From Clostridiales bacterium (GTDB lineage Bacteria > Bacillota > Clostridia > Peptostreptococcales > Anaerovoracaceae), in contig SVCQ01000001.1 of NCBI GenBank assembly GCA_015058275.1, forward strand, positions 109,270 through 173,269: 64,000 nucleotides of DNA, in the 5' to 3' direction. Both the position numbers and the translations under genes were made by a program. A model generated the notes under the pieces. The model saw only the letters and a program-made list of their open reading frames with translations. It was not told where the DNA came from and made no database searches. Positions 56,869 to 64,000 of the stretch are shown in pieces (position 1 is the stretch's first letter; each line of letters starts with the position of its first letter).

Positions 56869-57630
56869 CTATCCCCCGCACTTTGAGCAGGCCGTGTAGC
56901 CTCTCTCTATGGCAGTGGCCTTGTCGGTCTCTATGTAATTACGCTGAAGCGAAGAGCATCCCGGCAGGTGATAGTCCTCCCCTGTTGAAGGGAAATAGTA
57001 TATGAGAGTTCCGTGCGTTGCGTGTCCGCTTCTGCAAAGCGGGCAGGATTTATACTTCTTTTTGATCGATGCATTGAGAGTCCCCGATCTTGATGCCGCC
57101 TTCAGAAAGCCGCAGCCCTCCGAATGATACTTCTCTCCTCTCTTGGGAAATATGAATACCGGTATGGAGTCATTGTCCATGAAGTCATCTGCAGACATGC
57201 TGCCGGTGTCACGCTCCCTTCCCACATACGCCCTTGTGACAAGCGAGAGCTCATATCCGGCCTTTGCGTTTATCCCTATGGGATTTGGTGTCTCCAGCGT
57301 CATGTCATAGCTTACGGCAATAAGCTCATCCACTCCCCAGCGCTCCGTCCTTATCCCGGAGTCCGTGAGCCTCATCGAGGCTACTTTTGAATGTTTACCC
57401 TGTATCTCCCTTTTGAGCCTGTACGGCACGCTTATCGAAGTGTCTGCTATCGCGCACTCTGCAGCCCCTCTTCTCAGCTCATTGGCAGCAATAAAATTGC
57501 AGTCCTCGATGCACGCATACATCAGTATCACCGAGCTCATGACCATCACCGCGATGATGAACACCGGCAGCGAAATAGCTGATTCAAGCATGTAGCTTCC
57601 TCTCTTATTTGTACGCATCTTCAAATACAT
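56869..57630 (-). CDS. TadE-like pseudopilin with two C-terminal Cys/His zinc-type modules
   Basis: 253 aa. Prepilin-like N-terminus NKRGSYMLESAISLPVFIIAVMVM with Gly before Ser and Glu at +5, as in TadE. After a soluble pilin-like body (about 35-165) come two similar modules: KYHSEGCGFLKAASRSG...CPLC (about 165-203) and DYHLPGCSSLQRNYIE...GYTACSKC (about 218-251). Each has the Y-H-x4-C...C-x2-C pattern of short Ada-like zinc or disulfide modules. Start at 57630 overlaps the previous gene; ATG 57618 is possible. Confidence 0.72.
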   Translation of the reverse strand: MYLKMRTNKRGSYMLESAISLPVFIIAVMVMSSVILMYACIEDCNFIAANELRRGAAECAIADTSISVPYRLKREIQGKHSKVASMRLTDSGIRTERWGVDELIAVSYDMTLETPNPIGINAKAGYELSLVTRAYVGRERDTGSMSADDFMDNDSIPVFIFPKRGEKYHSEGCGFLKAASRSGTLNASIKKKYKSCPLCRSGHATHGTLIYYFPSTGEDYHLPGCSSLQRNYIETDKATAIERGYTACSKCGG

Positions 57631-58924
57631 GACTCCTGCCGTTTACATCCAATGTGAATCTCGTCCCCGTGTAGTATTCCATGAGATTGAAGTCCCGGTA
57701 GTAGCGGTACTTCATGTTTATCTGTACAAGATCCATGACCCTGAGAAGCCTGGTGTTGCCGTTCATCGCAAGTATCATGATCATGAGATATTCATCGTAA
57801 TTGAGGCCTTCTTTTATCTGGGCAGTATTCCTTATACTACGGGATATGCCGTCTATCGCGCTTCTGTTCTCCCTGAGGTTCTCCTTTGATTCATCATCGA
57901 GCTTCTTCCTGACATTATCTGAATCAAGGACCGCTCCAAGTCCTGTCTTCCATTGTTCAGGCGTCTTGAGGACAGGAACCCTTCCGTCCGTATACAGATC
58001 CTGCAAATCGACCTCTGTCTCAAGCGCTGCCCAAGCCTCGGCTATAAGGACCTGCGTGAGGAGTCCAAGCGGGCCCGGTGTGATAAGCTCGGCAGCAGAT
58101 ATGACGGCTTCGACCTTTACGGGATCCTTGTACAGAGACACGAGATTAAGCGCGTTCCTGGCAAGGAACAGCCTCCTCCTGACCGACCTGTAATTGACCT
58201 CATCATCCGGGCTCCCCTTAATGATGTATTCCCACTCATTGACAAAGAAGTGATCCCTGTCGTCCGACGCAGTCACATGATTGTCAAAGCAGCGCTGTAT
58301 GAGGAGGAATTCAGCTCCCGCGCCCGTTATCCTGGCTCTCAGAGTATTCTCATCACCAAGAGACTTTGCATTCTCAGTGAGCGTATCTGCGCTTATACTG
58401 CCTCCGGCTCCTCCTGACGGAAGCGTATCGAGCACTACTCTGTCGTTTATGATGCGTCCCTCTTCATCGTAGCCCTCGCCGCTGTCAAGATCTCTGTAGC
58501 TGCGGCCTCTGCCGTTAATGAGTTCAGAGGCCGCGCTTGAGGTAAAGCCGAGCCTGAGGGCCTTCCTGAAATTATCCGGATCTCCCAGCTCGTAGCCGGT
58601 GAGATCCGCATTCGCTCCCGTGATAGCTGCATCGAGCTTGCCCCGGGCCGAGTACCTGAGATAATTATTGAGCTTGCTGCTTACATCAGAATCGTTTCCG
58701 AAGTATGCCATTATCGAGAAATCCTCCAGGAGATGGACGTCATACTCTGACAGTACGGCTTTGGTCCATACTCTCCCGAAGGCCTCGCACTCGCTGCTCA
58801 CCACGAGTCTTCTGGATACATTCACTGCAGCTGCAATACAAATCGCAAATGCCACGAACATCATCGCGGTCATCACCATTGATGATCCCTTCTTATTTAC
58901 TTTGATCCTAATCAAGTATCTCAC
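57605..58924 (-). CDS. TadG-like / DUF5702 pilus-associated protein
   Basis: 439 aa from a GTG that overlaps the tadE-like gene by 17 nt. N-terminal KKGSSMVMTAMMFVAFAICIAAAVNVSRRL is a TadG-type membrane segment. The rest is a large extracytoplasmic domain (ECEAFGRVWTKAVLSEYDVHLLEDFSIMAYFG) typical of DUF5702 proteins in Firmicute Tad loci. There is no von Willebrand domain. Likely a minor pilin or an anchor of the pilus. Confidence 0.75.
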   Translation of the reverse strand: MRYLIRIKVNKKGSSMVMTAMMFVAFAICIAAAVNVSRRLVVSSECEAFGRVWTKAVLSEYDVHLLEDFSIMAYFGNDSDVSSKLNNYLRYSARGKLDAAITGANADLTGYELGDPDNFRKALRLGFTSSAASELINGRGRSYRDLDSGEGYDEEGRIINDRVVLDTLPSGGAGGSISADTLTENAKSLGDENTLRARITGAGAEFLLIQRCFDNHVTASDDRDHFFVNEWEYIIKGSPDDEVNYRSVRRRLFLARNALNLVSLYKDPVKVEAVISAAELITPGPLGLLTQVLIAEAWAALETEVDLQDLYTDGRVPVLKTPEQWKTGLGAVLDSDNVRKKLDDESKENLRENRSAIDGISRSIRNTAQIKEGLNYDEYLMIMILAMNGNTRLLRVMDLVQINMKYRYYRDFNLMEYYTGTRFTLDVNGRSHVFEDAYK

Positions 58925-59264
58925 CGCTTCTCACCAGAAAATCTTCGTTTATCATGTATGCCTTTATCTCTATCCGCTTATGTACATCCATCGTCAGAAG
59001 TCCGCCTCTCAAAAGGCTCACTTTATCCTCATCTTTGTAGGTGCGTATCAGTACTCCCCGGTATGCATCCTGCTCCTGCATTACCTCCCTGTGTCTGGCG
59101 ATGCCTGATGTCAGTATCTCTATGTAGAAGACAAAGAGCCTCACAAGGAGCATTGCGGCCAGTATGACAAGAGGCAGCGATATTGCAGCCTCGACCATCT
59201 GCGAGCCTCGCTTATTGCCCGGCAGGATGCGGAGTCTTCTTATGTGCCTAGAAATTGGCAGCAT
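58908..59264 (-). CDS. TadE-like minor pilin
   Basis: 118 aa. NKRGSQMVEAAISLPLVILAAMLLVRLFVFYIEIL has the Gly-Ser cleavage site and Glu+5 of TadE-family pseudopilins. A short soluble C-terminus follows. The start overlaps the flp-like gene by 17 nt, so translation is probably coupled. Confidence 0.8.
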   Translation of the reverse strand: MLPISRHIRRLRILPGNKRGSQMVEAAISLPLVILAAMLLVRLFVFYIEILTSGIARHREVMQEQDAYRGVLIRTYKDEDKVSLLRGGLLTMDVHKRIEIKAYMINEDFLVRSGEILD

Positions 59265-59421
59265 CGAGATTGCCGAATATGCGGTTCACGAAATCAACGA
59301 TGGATGATTTGAATATGATCCCGACCGCTACTGCGATGGCCACTAGTATTGCTACCTGGACCATCTCCATTCCCTTCTTGTTCATGAGGGAATTCATCAA
59401 GAATAGTTTGATCTTCTTCAT
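59248..59421 (-). CDS. Flp1-family type IVb pilin (small, 57 aa)
   Basis: Major pilin candidate. The sequence has NKKGMEMVQVAILVAIAVAV, then a short tail SSIVDFVNRIFGNLDAANF. A prepilin peptidase would cut after KKG. The usual Glu-Tyr at +5/+6 is Gln-Val, as in the Flp1-like subgroup of Firmicutes. AAAGGAG lies 9 nt before ATG 59421. No prepilin peptidase gene is in the window. Confidence 0.82.
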   Translation of the reverse strand: MKKIKLFLMNSLMNKKGMEMVQVAILVAIAVAVGIIFKSSIVDFVNRIFGNLDAANF

Positions 59422-59472
59422 AATCTGTCTCCTTTCCCTTTGAATGATATGTATACTGCACGGCGCCTCCTG

Positions 59473-60489
59473 CTACATGCCCAGAAGCGCCGGTGCCATC
59501 GTTATTACTATCAGCAGTATCAGCAGAAGCCCCAGCGGATATGCCATCTTTGTGTCTATCATCTTGCCGCTCTCCCTGGCCACGATCTTCCTCTCGTCCC
59601 AGAGATATCTGCTCTCGCGCGCGAGGCTTTCTATGACATCGCTTCCCCTTCGCTCGTTCTCCGTGAGTATGCTTGCTATCCTGATCATCTCCTTGACGTC
59701 GTTGCGAAGTGCGTAATCCTTTATCACCTCCGCCGTGCTTATCCTGTGCCCGTCGGTAGCATCGCGCATGCTGGCAAGATCCCTTTCGAAGCTGCTGAGA
59801 TCATCCTCTTCGTATGAAACATAACTACCCGTTATGGTATCGAAGGCATCGCTTAGTATGAGCCCTGCGTTCATCATGAGGAAGAGCTGATTGCAGAACC
59901 TCGGCAGGCCTTTCAGTATGGACCTTCTCCTTTCCTCTGCCGATTTATCTCCGCGGCCTGATGAAGCTATCATCATCAGTATCAGCGCAGCGTATATGAC
60001 CGGTATGAGTATGAGAAGAGAATTGTCGCTCCTATCAGCTCCGAGCCACCTGATGGCTGTCCCGTCAGGAAGTGTGTGCGGCAGAGAGATTTTCCTTTCT
60101 TTTGAATACTCGATCTCGCTTATGATGCTGTCTATGCCGGCCTCTATCGAAGCCTGCCTGTCATCCTTGCTGCTTATCCTGATCCCCGTCCTGCCGTCAG
60201 ACTGAGGCTGCAGAGTCAGAGTGACCTCGCGTTTTGTGATCTCATCTCCGTCTCTAATCTCAAGATCAAGATCATATCGCTCGGTCTTCTGAAGGCTCCG
60301 CCTGCTGATGCCCACTATGGCTCCCGAGCCGTCTGCTATCAGCTTGCCGCTCTCCTCCGGCCCCCTTACCGCAAGAGCAAGTATGAGAAGCGCCGTGACC
60401 AGAGTGACCGCATATATACCCGACATCAGCCTGGTATCATTCCTCAGTGCTGCCGTCTTATTCCTTAATGTGACCATCAGATCATCCAT
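59473..60489 (-). CDS. tadC: Tad inner-membrane platform protein TadC
   Basis: 338 aa. Two N-terminal hydrophobic segments flank an extracytoplasmic part, and the T2SF domain follows (about 195-335): RRRSILKGLPRFCNQLFLMMNAGLILSDAF, EMIRIASILTENERRGSDVIESL and a C-terminal helix pair. ATG 60489 lies 2 nt after the tadB stop and has GGAG 8 nt upstream. Confidence 0.85.
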   Translation of the reverse strand: MDDLMVTLRNKTAALRNDTRLMSGIYAVTLVTALLILALAVRGPEESGKLIADGSGAIVGISRRSLQKTERYDLDLEIRDGDEITKREVTLTLQPQSDGRTGIRISSKDDRQASIEAGIDSIISEIEYSKERKISLPHTLPDGTAIRWLGADRSDNSLLILIPVIYAALILMMIASSGRGDKSAEERRRSILKGLPRFCNQLFLMMNAGLILSDAFDTITGSYVSYEEDDLSSFERDLASMRDATDGHRISTAEVIKDYALRNDVKEMIRIASILTENERRGSDVIESLARESRYLWDERKIVARESGKMIDTKMAYPLGLLLILLIVITMAPALLGM

Positions 60490-60491
60490 GT

Positions 60492-61235
60492 CTATATCTC
60501 CACACTCACTATTTTTTGTATCATCGCGTATATCCCTATGATCGATGCGCATACAGAGGTCATGATCACCCTGCCTGCCACTGTCTCGTACAGCGGCGCT
60601 ATGTAGTCGGGCGCAGTCAGATTGAGGAAGAGTATTATAAGTACCGGCATCACGAATATGACCATGCCTTCGCTCTCCTTACGCCTGATGAGTTCCTCTA
60701 TCTCCCTGTCTATGCTCATCTTCTCCATGATCACGGAGGCGGCCTTGTTGAGAGCTGTTATCAGGCTCGCACCCGTCATCTTGCATATTGAATAGACCGT
60801 GACGAAGTCATGCACATCCTCAAGGCCGCTCAGCTCCGCCATGTCCCTCAGCACCGTTACATCGTTCTCTCCGCCCGTCTCCATGCGCTCATATGCCTTT
60901 TCGAGATCGCCCGCGAGTATCGAGCGCCGGCCGTGGATATTTCGCATGGACGGTATGGATTCTGCAATCGCATCCTTCATGGATCTACCCGCTCCTATGG
61001 CAGTGGAAGCCATGAAGAGGAAATCCTTGAACTCAGCCAGATACCTCTTGCGTCTGCGGCTTATAATGCTGTCTGTAACAAAACCCTTTATCTTCTTTGA
61101 GAACGGAAGTATCACAACAGCAAAGAATATATTCCTGTACAGAAGGTACGATACAGCCAGTCCAGCAAGCACAAGTCCCGCGTGATACAGTATCTCTTCC
61201 TTCCTGCTGAGCTTATATACTCTCAGATCAGTCAT
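60492..61235 (-). CDS. tadB: Tad inner-membrane platform protein TadB
   Basis: 247 aa with a T2SF-type domain: EFKDFLFMASTAIGAGRSMKDAI, VHDFVTVYSICKMTGASLITAL, and terminal helices VIFVMPVLIILFLNL and VIMTSVCASIIGIYAMIQK. Shares an ATGA overlap with tadA. Shorter than proteobacterial TadB, lacking the N-terminal extension. Confidence 0.85.
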   Translation of the reverse strand: MTDLRVYKLSRKEEILYHAGLVLAGLAVSYLLYRNIFFAVVILPFSKKIKGFVTDSIISRRRKRYLAEFKDFLFMASTAIGAGRSMKDAIAESIPSMRNIHGRRSILAGDLEKAYERMETGGENDVTVLRDMAELSGLEDVHDFVTVYSICKMTGASLITALNKAASVIMEKMSIDREIEELIRRKESEGMVIFVMPVLIILFLNLTAPDYIAPLYETVAGRVIMTSVCASIIGIYAMIQKIVSVEI

Positions 61236-62503
61236 GACGCTCTCCCTTCTCCGGATCCCGTGCTCCCCTGCATCATCTCTCCGTAGCCGAATCTTGTAAG
61301 TCTCTCCCTGTCAAGGAGTCCGTTGCCGGTCGGCATGAGGCTTCCCTCCCTGTCAACCTTGTACAGATAGTTGAGAATGTAGTCAGCACCGTCGAAACCC
61401 GCGATCTCGGCTACCTCTTCAACATGTCTTCGTCCCTTTGCATCTCTTTTAAGATGTACGAATATATCTATCGCATTTGCGATCTGGTTCCTGACAGATC
61501 CGACGGACACCTGCGAGTCCGACAGGTACATGGTCTCAAGGCGGTTTAACATGCCGCGTATCGAGTTGCCGTGCCCCGTGCTCATGCTGCCGTCATGGCC
61601 TGTATTCATCGCCTGTATCATGTCTATGACCTCGCGGCCTCTTACCTCTCCGACGATTATCCGGTCAGGCCTCATCCTGAGGCTCGTCCTTATGAGCTGG
61701 GTCATATTGACCTCTCCCTTGCCGATAGAATTGGCCGCCCTGCATTCCATCTGCACCTTGTTGTCTATATGGCTTATGACAAGCTCGGCCGAGTCCTCTA
61801 TCGTGATGACCCTCTCGCTCCTGCCTATGAAGGCGGTAAGAGCGTTAAGAAAGGTCGTCTTGCCGGATGAAGTCCCTCCGCTTATGAAGATGTTGTATCC
61901 GCTTCTCACAAGCACGGCGAGATCGACCGCGCAGTCGCTTGAGAGGCTTGCGCATCCCACGAGCTCCGCCATGTCTATCTCTGTCTCGCGGAACTTACGT
62001 ATGGTAAGGATCGGGCCGTTGAGAGCCACGGTCCTGAGTACCCCGTTTACCCTGTATCCGGAAGGGAGCCTTGCGTCCACTATCGGATTCGCCTCGTTTA
62101 TCTCCCTGTGGACATCGGATGCGAACATCCTGATGATCTCCTCAAGCTCCGCATATGATGTAAAGGCATCATCCACCCTGACAAGCCTTCTCTCCCTCTC
62201 CACGTATATCCTCTCAGGACCGTTCACCATGATCTCGTTGATATGAGGATCAGAGAGAAGCTCTTCGAGTATCCCGTAGCGGTTTATGAGCCTCACGTGC
62301 ATGCTGCCGAGGATGATCTCATTCTCCCTTGATGATGTCCTGTATGAGAGCTCCGATCCGAAGAACTCATCCTCGCATCTTGCAAGTATCTCATCGGCGG
62401 AGGGAGCCTCGCTCCTGTCTGTCATCCACTTCCTGATGCTCCTGATGAGATCTTCTATCTCAGTTCCGTATTTGCTTACTGTCGCTGCTCTTGTTATTGT
62501 CAT
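61232..62503 (-). CDS. tadA: Tad pilus assembly ATPase TadA/CpaF
   Basis: 423-aa secretion ATPase driving pilus assembly. N-domain motif DPHINEIMVNGPERIYVER, Walker A ISGGTSSGKTTFLNAL, Asp box ITIEDSAEL, Walker B RPDRIIVGEVRG, His box TGHDGSMSTGHGNS. The start overlaps the tadZ-like gene by 44 nt, with GGACGG just upstream. Confidence 0.95.
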   Translation of the reverse strand: MTITRAATVSKYGTEIEDLIRSIRKWMTDRSEAPSADEILARCEDEFFGSELSYRTSSRENEIILGSMHVRLINRYGILEELLSDPHINEIMVNGPERIYVERERRLVRVDDAFTSYAELEEIIRMFASDVHREINEANPIVDARLPSGYRVNGVLRTVALNGPILTIRKFRETEIDMAELVGCASLSSDCAVDLAVLVRSGYNIFISGGTSSGKTTFLNALTAFIGRSERVITIEDSAELVISHIDNKVQMECRAANSIGKGEVNMTQLIRTSLRMRPDRIIVGEVRGREVIDMIQAMNTGHDGSMSTGHGNSIRGMLNRLETMYLSDSQVSVGSVRNQIANAIDIFVHLKRDAKGRRHVEEVAEIAGFDGADYILNYLYKVDREGSLMPTGNGLLDRERLTRFGYGEMMQGSTGSGEGRAS

Positions 62504-63419
62504 AGCCGTCCATTCCGTATATCTGCCTTATGCAGTCATCTATGGCAAGTGCCTCATCGCTGTCTCCGGTATGCCTGATGCTGATAACATCCCTGCCGGA
62601 CTCCCTTCCTATCATTTCGGAGAACCCAGGGATCCTCCTGCCGCTTTCAAAGCAGACTATGCTGCCTGCTTCCTTGATGACAGACAGGTTCTCATGTCTC
62701 AGGCATGTACCTGCATCCATTACCACAGCATCAAAACCGCCTGAAATCCCCGCTATCAAATCTCTCAGCTCATCCTCCTCAAGATATGCTGCAGGGTTCA
62801 GTCCCGGAGGAAGCATCAGAGAAGACACCCCGTAGCTGTCTGTATATGTGAAGCTGTCCCATGCGCTGCCGCGTCCCGTCCTGACAGCATACATGAGTCT
62901 TGCGAATCTGTTGATGCGCCCGCTCTCAGGCCTGCCGTAATCGTTTATAAAGCCGAGACTCAGCAGGAGGACTCTTCCGCCGCGCCTGTATATGATCTGT
63001 CTGGCAAGAGCCCTGCACTTGTCCGATACAAACGAATCCGAATCGCTCAGCACAGCTATTGTCTTTGAAGAGCATGTCCGCCTGACTCCCCCGCCGTGCC
63101 ACTCGCTGTATGCATTGACGAATTCCGACAGCAGGCTCTCAACGCCAGAGTATTTGAACACTCTCCTGTATGTATCGTTGTCAGGTGATGTATCCGCCTC
63201 ATCAGCTGAGCGTGACAGAAACACAGTCCGTACGGCTATACGCGAGAGTATCTGTTCGTCGAACTCCTCAGGTCCTATGTCTGTCAGTATCAGGCAGTCT
63301 GATGTGTCGCCTCCTGTCTCGCCTATAACATTTACGAATATATCATTATCGTAAGATGCAAGTTTATCGACCAGTGCCTTCCTGTATTCTGTATCCCTTA
63401 TCAGAATTCCAAGTCTCAT
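62460..63419 (-). CDS. CpaE/TadZ-like pilus localisation protein
   Basis: 319 aa. An N-terminal receiver-like half (MRLGILIRDTEYRKALVDKLASYDNDIF) and a MinD-like half that looks degenerate: TIAVLSDSDSFVSDKC stands where a P-loop would be, without GKT/S. Later VVMDAGTCLRHENLSVIKEAG matches the MinD D-x-G region. It probably positions the pilus machine. ATG 63419 has AGGAGG 5 nt upstream; it is the first gene of the Tad operon. Confidence 0.8.
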   Translation of the reverse strand: MRLGILIRDTEYRKALVDKLASYDNDIFVNVIGETGGDTSDCLILTDIGPEEFDEQILSRIAVRTVFLSRSADEADTSPDNDTYRRVFKYSGVESLLSEFVNAYSEWHGGGVRRTCSSKTIAVLSDSDSFVSDKCRALARQIIYRRGGRVLLLSLGFINDYGRPESGRINRFARLMYAVRTGRGSAWDSFTYTDSYGVSSLMLPPGLNPAAYLEEDELRDLIAGISGGFDAVVMDAGTCLRHENLSVIKEAGSIVCFESGRRIPGFSEMIGRESGRDVISIRHTGDSDEALAIDDCIRQIYGMDGYDNNKSSDSKQIRN

Positions 63420-63462
63420 TTCGCCCTCCTGTACGCTCAACTATACTGATCCGCGCAGCAAA

Positions 63463-63515
63463 AAACTGTACACATATTGCCATCAGAATATTGTCGGATT
63501 GCGGTGATTTATTGC
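63463..63515 (-). promoter_or_regulatory. Conserved 53-bp competence-type element upstream of the Tad operon
   Basis: Minus strand begins GCAATAAATCACCGCAATCC, continues CGACAATATTCTGATGGCAA and ends TATGTGTACAGTTT. It is the ungapped counterpart (41/53) of the block before comEC. CGACAA (63496-63491) is 77 nt from the tadZ-like ATG. It follows a terminator at 63531-63563. Confidence 0.7.
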
Positions 63516-63530
63516 AGATAAACAGGCAAT

Positions 63531-63563
63531 AAAAAAGAGCCTCAGCACATGTACTGATGGCTC
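63531..63563 (-). terminator. Intrinsic terminator upstream of the Tad promoter region
   Basis: Minus strand GAGCCATCAG...CTGAGGCTC imperfect hairpin followed by TTTTTTATTG. It would stop transcripts entering from the intron side. Confidence 0.7.
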
Positions 63564-63615
63564 AAAACATTGGAATTTCAATGATACCGGAGGTTACAGA
63601 TAAGTTATATGCAGA

Positions 63616-63661
63616 TTATCCCGATCAATGCTCTTTTCCACAGTCTGCAGCCTTATCCACA
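63616..63661 (+). other. Three DnaA-box-like 9-mers
   Basis: TTATCCCGA (63616-63624), TTTTCCACA (63634-63642) and a perfect TTATCCACA (63653-63661), spaced 18-19 nt apart on the same strand. They may be chance or a DnaA-controlled site; no origin genes are nearby. Confidence 0.3.
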
Positions 63662-63662
63662 T

Positions 63663-63691
63663 AAAAAAAATGGACAGACGTCGTCTGTCCA
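63663..63691 (-). terminator. Strong intrinsic terminator
   Basis: Minus strand TGGACAGACG-A-CGTCTGTCCA (63691-63671) followed by eight T. It ends whatever minus-strand transcript passes through the structured element and intron remnant. Confidence 0.85.
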
Positions 63692-63699
63692 ATATGATG

Positions 63700-63778
63700 G
63701 TGCGGATGAAAGGACTCCGACGCGCGTAAGCGCTAGTCCCCGGAGGGGGGAACCGTAGGTGAGATGCCTTTCATCGAC
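63700..63778 (-). other. Highly structured element of unknown identity next to the intron end
   Basis: Outer stem GATGAAAGG (63705-63713) with CCTTTCATC (63767-63775). Inside are GAC-GCGC-GTAA-GCGC-TA-GTC (63719-63738) and CCCC-GGA-GGGG (63738-63748). TGGTGCGGATGAAAGGACT at its edge resembles the 3' end of a tRNA-Leu read in reverse, but no cloverleaf can be completed. No credible protein is encoded. Confidence 0.4.
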
Positions 63779-63779
63779 A

Positions 63780-63860
63780 TAATCGAATAGGGTGGATTTT
63801 CTCCACCCTTTCACACCACCGTACGTGCCGTTCGGCATACGGCGGTTCAAATCAACTTCA
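63780..63860 (-). mobile_element. 3' end (domains V and VI) of a group II intron
   Basis: On the minus strand ACCGCCGTATGCC-GAAC-GGCACGTACGGTGGT (63846-63815) is a typical domain V hairpin. It is followed by domain VI AGGGTGGA...TCCACCCT (63809-63789) and the usual CTATTCGAT end near 63780. No intron-encoded reverse transcriptase is present in the window; the rest would lie beyond 63860, where another element end is seen, so this is probably a remnant. Confidence 0.65.
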
Positions 63861-63896
63861 ACATGTGCCTTTCGGCATAATAATCGGACAGACTGA

Positions 63897-63924
63897 CTAG
63901 CCCCGCTTGGGCTAGTTTTTCTTT
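63897..63924 (+). terminator. Plus-strand intrinsic terminator
   Basis: CTAGCCC-CGCTT-GGGCTAG followed by TTTTTCTTTT. No plus-strand gene is visible upstream within the window, so it may be a leftover of a disrupted locus. Confidence 0.7.
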
Positions 63925-64000
63925 TGTAAATGTCAATTTAATTTTGTACAAAAAGTGGAAAATAATTTTGTACAATTTTCAGCTCTTCGCAGGCTGGTTT
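63925..64000. mobile_element. Probable IS21-type element end (runs off window)
   Basis: TGTAAATGTCAATTT begins at 63925, and AATTTTGTACAA is directly repeated at 63940-63951 and 63964-63975 (24-nt period). TGT ends with repeated GTACA-rich blocks are typical of IS21-family termini. The transposase genes would be beyond the window. Confidence 0.4.

Noticed and set aside
63653-63850. Minus-strand frame of 65 codons at the intron end
   Set aside because: It covers domain V/VI of the group II intron and the structured element, so it is a chance reading of structured RNA.

Overview
The window looks like chromosome of an anaerobic Firmicute of class Clostridia. The evidence is the gene order (asnA-priA-def-fmt-yugP-rsmB-prpC-prkC-rsgA-rpe; recN-argR; ruvC-ruvA-ruvB-queA-tgt), an ispH-rpsA fusion, the clostridial GGGtGRT/Fe-S scaffold pair, PASTA kinase signalling and strong Shine-Dalgarno sites. 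Family-level placement (Anaerovoracaceae or Lachnospiraceae-like) is only a guess. Nearly everything is on the minus strand; only four genes are on the plus strand (EAL protein, aldehyde dehydrogenase, symporter fusion, radical SAM protein).

Layout. 1-5229: a giant secreted Cna-B/pilin-isopeptide adhesin, cut by the window start. 5426-10878: EAL phosphodiesterase, aldehyde dehydrogenase, a YgjV-GNAT protein, and a dicarboxylate symporter carrying an N-terminal histidine-kinase-like ATPase domain. 10999-14145: a three-gene discrete NRPS-like set (ANL ligase, condensation domain, carrier protein). 14129-27557: a long minus-strand array running comEC-holA-HD-GYP-argR-recN-ruvC-ruvA-ruvB-queA-tgt-rlmD. 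27694-38925: queH-asnA-priA-def-fmt-yugP-rsmB-prpC-prkC-rsgA-rpe. 38986-41798: radical SAM protein, secreted SH3-glucosaminidase, small XRE regulator. 41957-43548: 16 tRNA genes with one promoter and one terminator visible. 43649-52201: yigZ, then yraN-comM-dprA, topA-hslV-hslU and a HAD phosphatase. 52296-56227: ispH-rpsA and the GGGtGRT pair. 56326-63419: a nine-gene Tad (type IVb) pilus operon. 63420-64000: its promoter region, a group II intron 3' remnant, an unexplained structured element and a probable IS21-type end.

The main discovery candidate is regulatory. A 53-bp block upstream of comEC (DNA-uptake channel) matches, without gaps at 41 of 53 positions, the block upstream of the first Tad gene. 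Its CGACAA core lies exactly 77 nt from the start codon in both. A diverged third copy precedes yraN-comM-dprA (Mg-chelatase-like competence protein and the DNA-processing protein). This suggests one competence regulon that includes the Tad pilus, so the Tad pilus may be the DNA-uptake pilus here. This is inference from sequence only.

Other points worth attention: the ATPase-symporter fusion, the orphan ANL/C/ACP set, a TadE-like pseudopilin with two C-terminal Cys/His zinc-type modules, a palindromic operator-like site at the GGGtGRT promoter, and alternative hairpins in the leader of the glucosaminidase gene.
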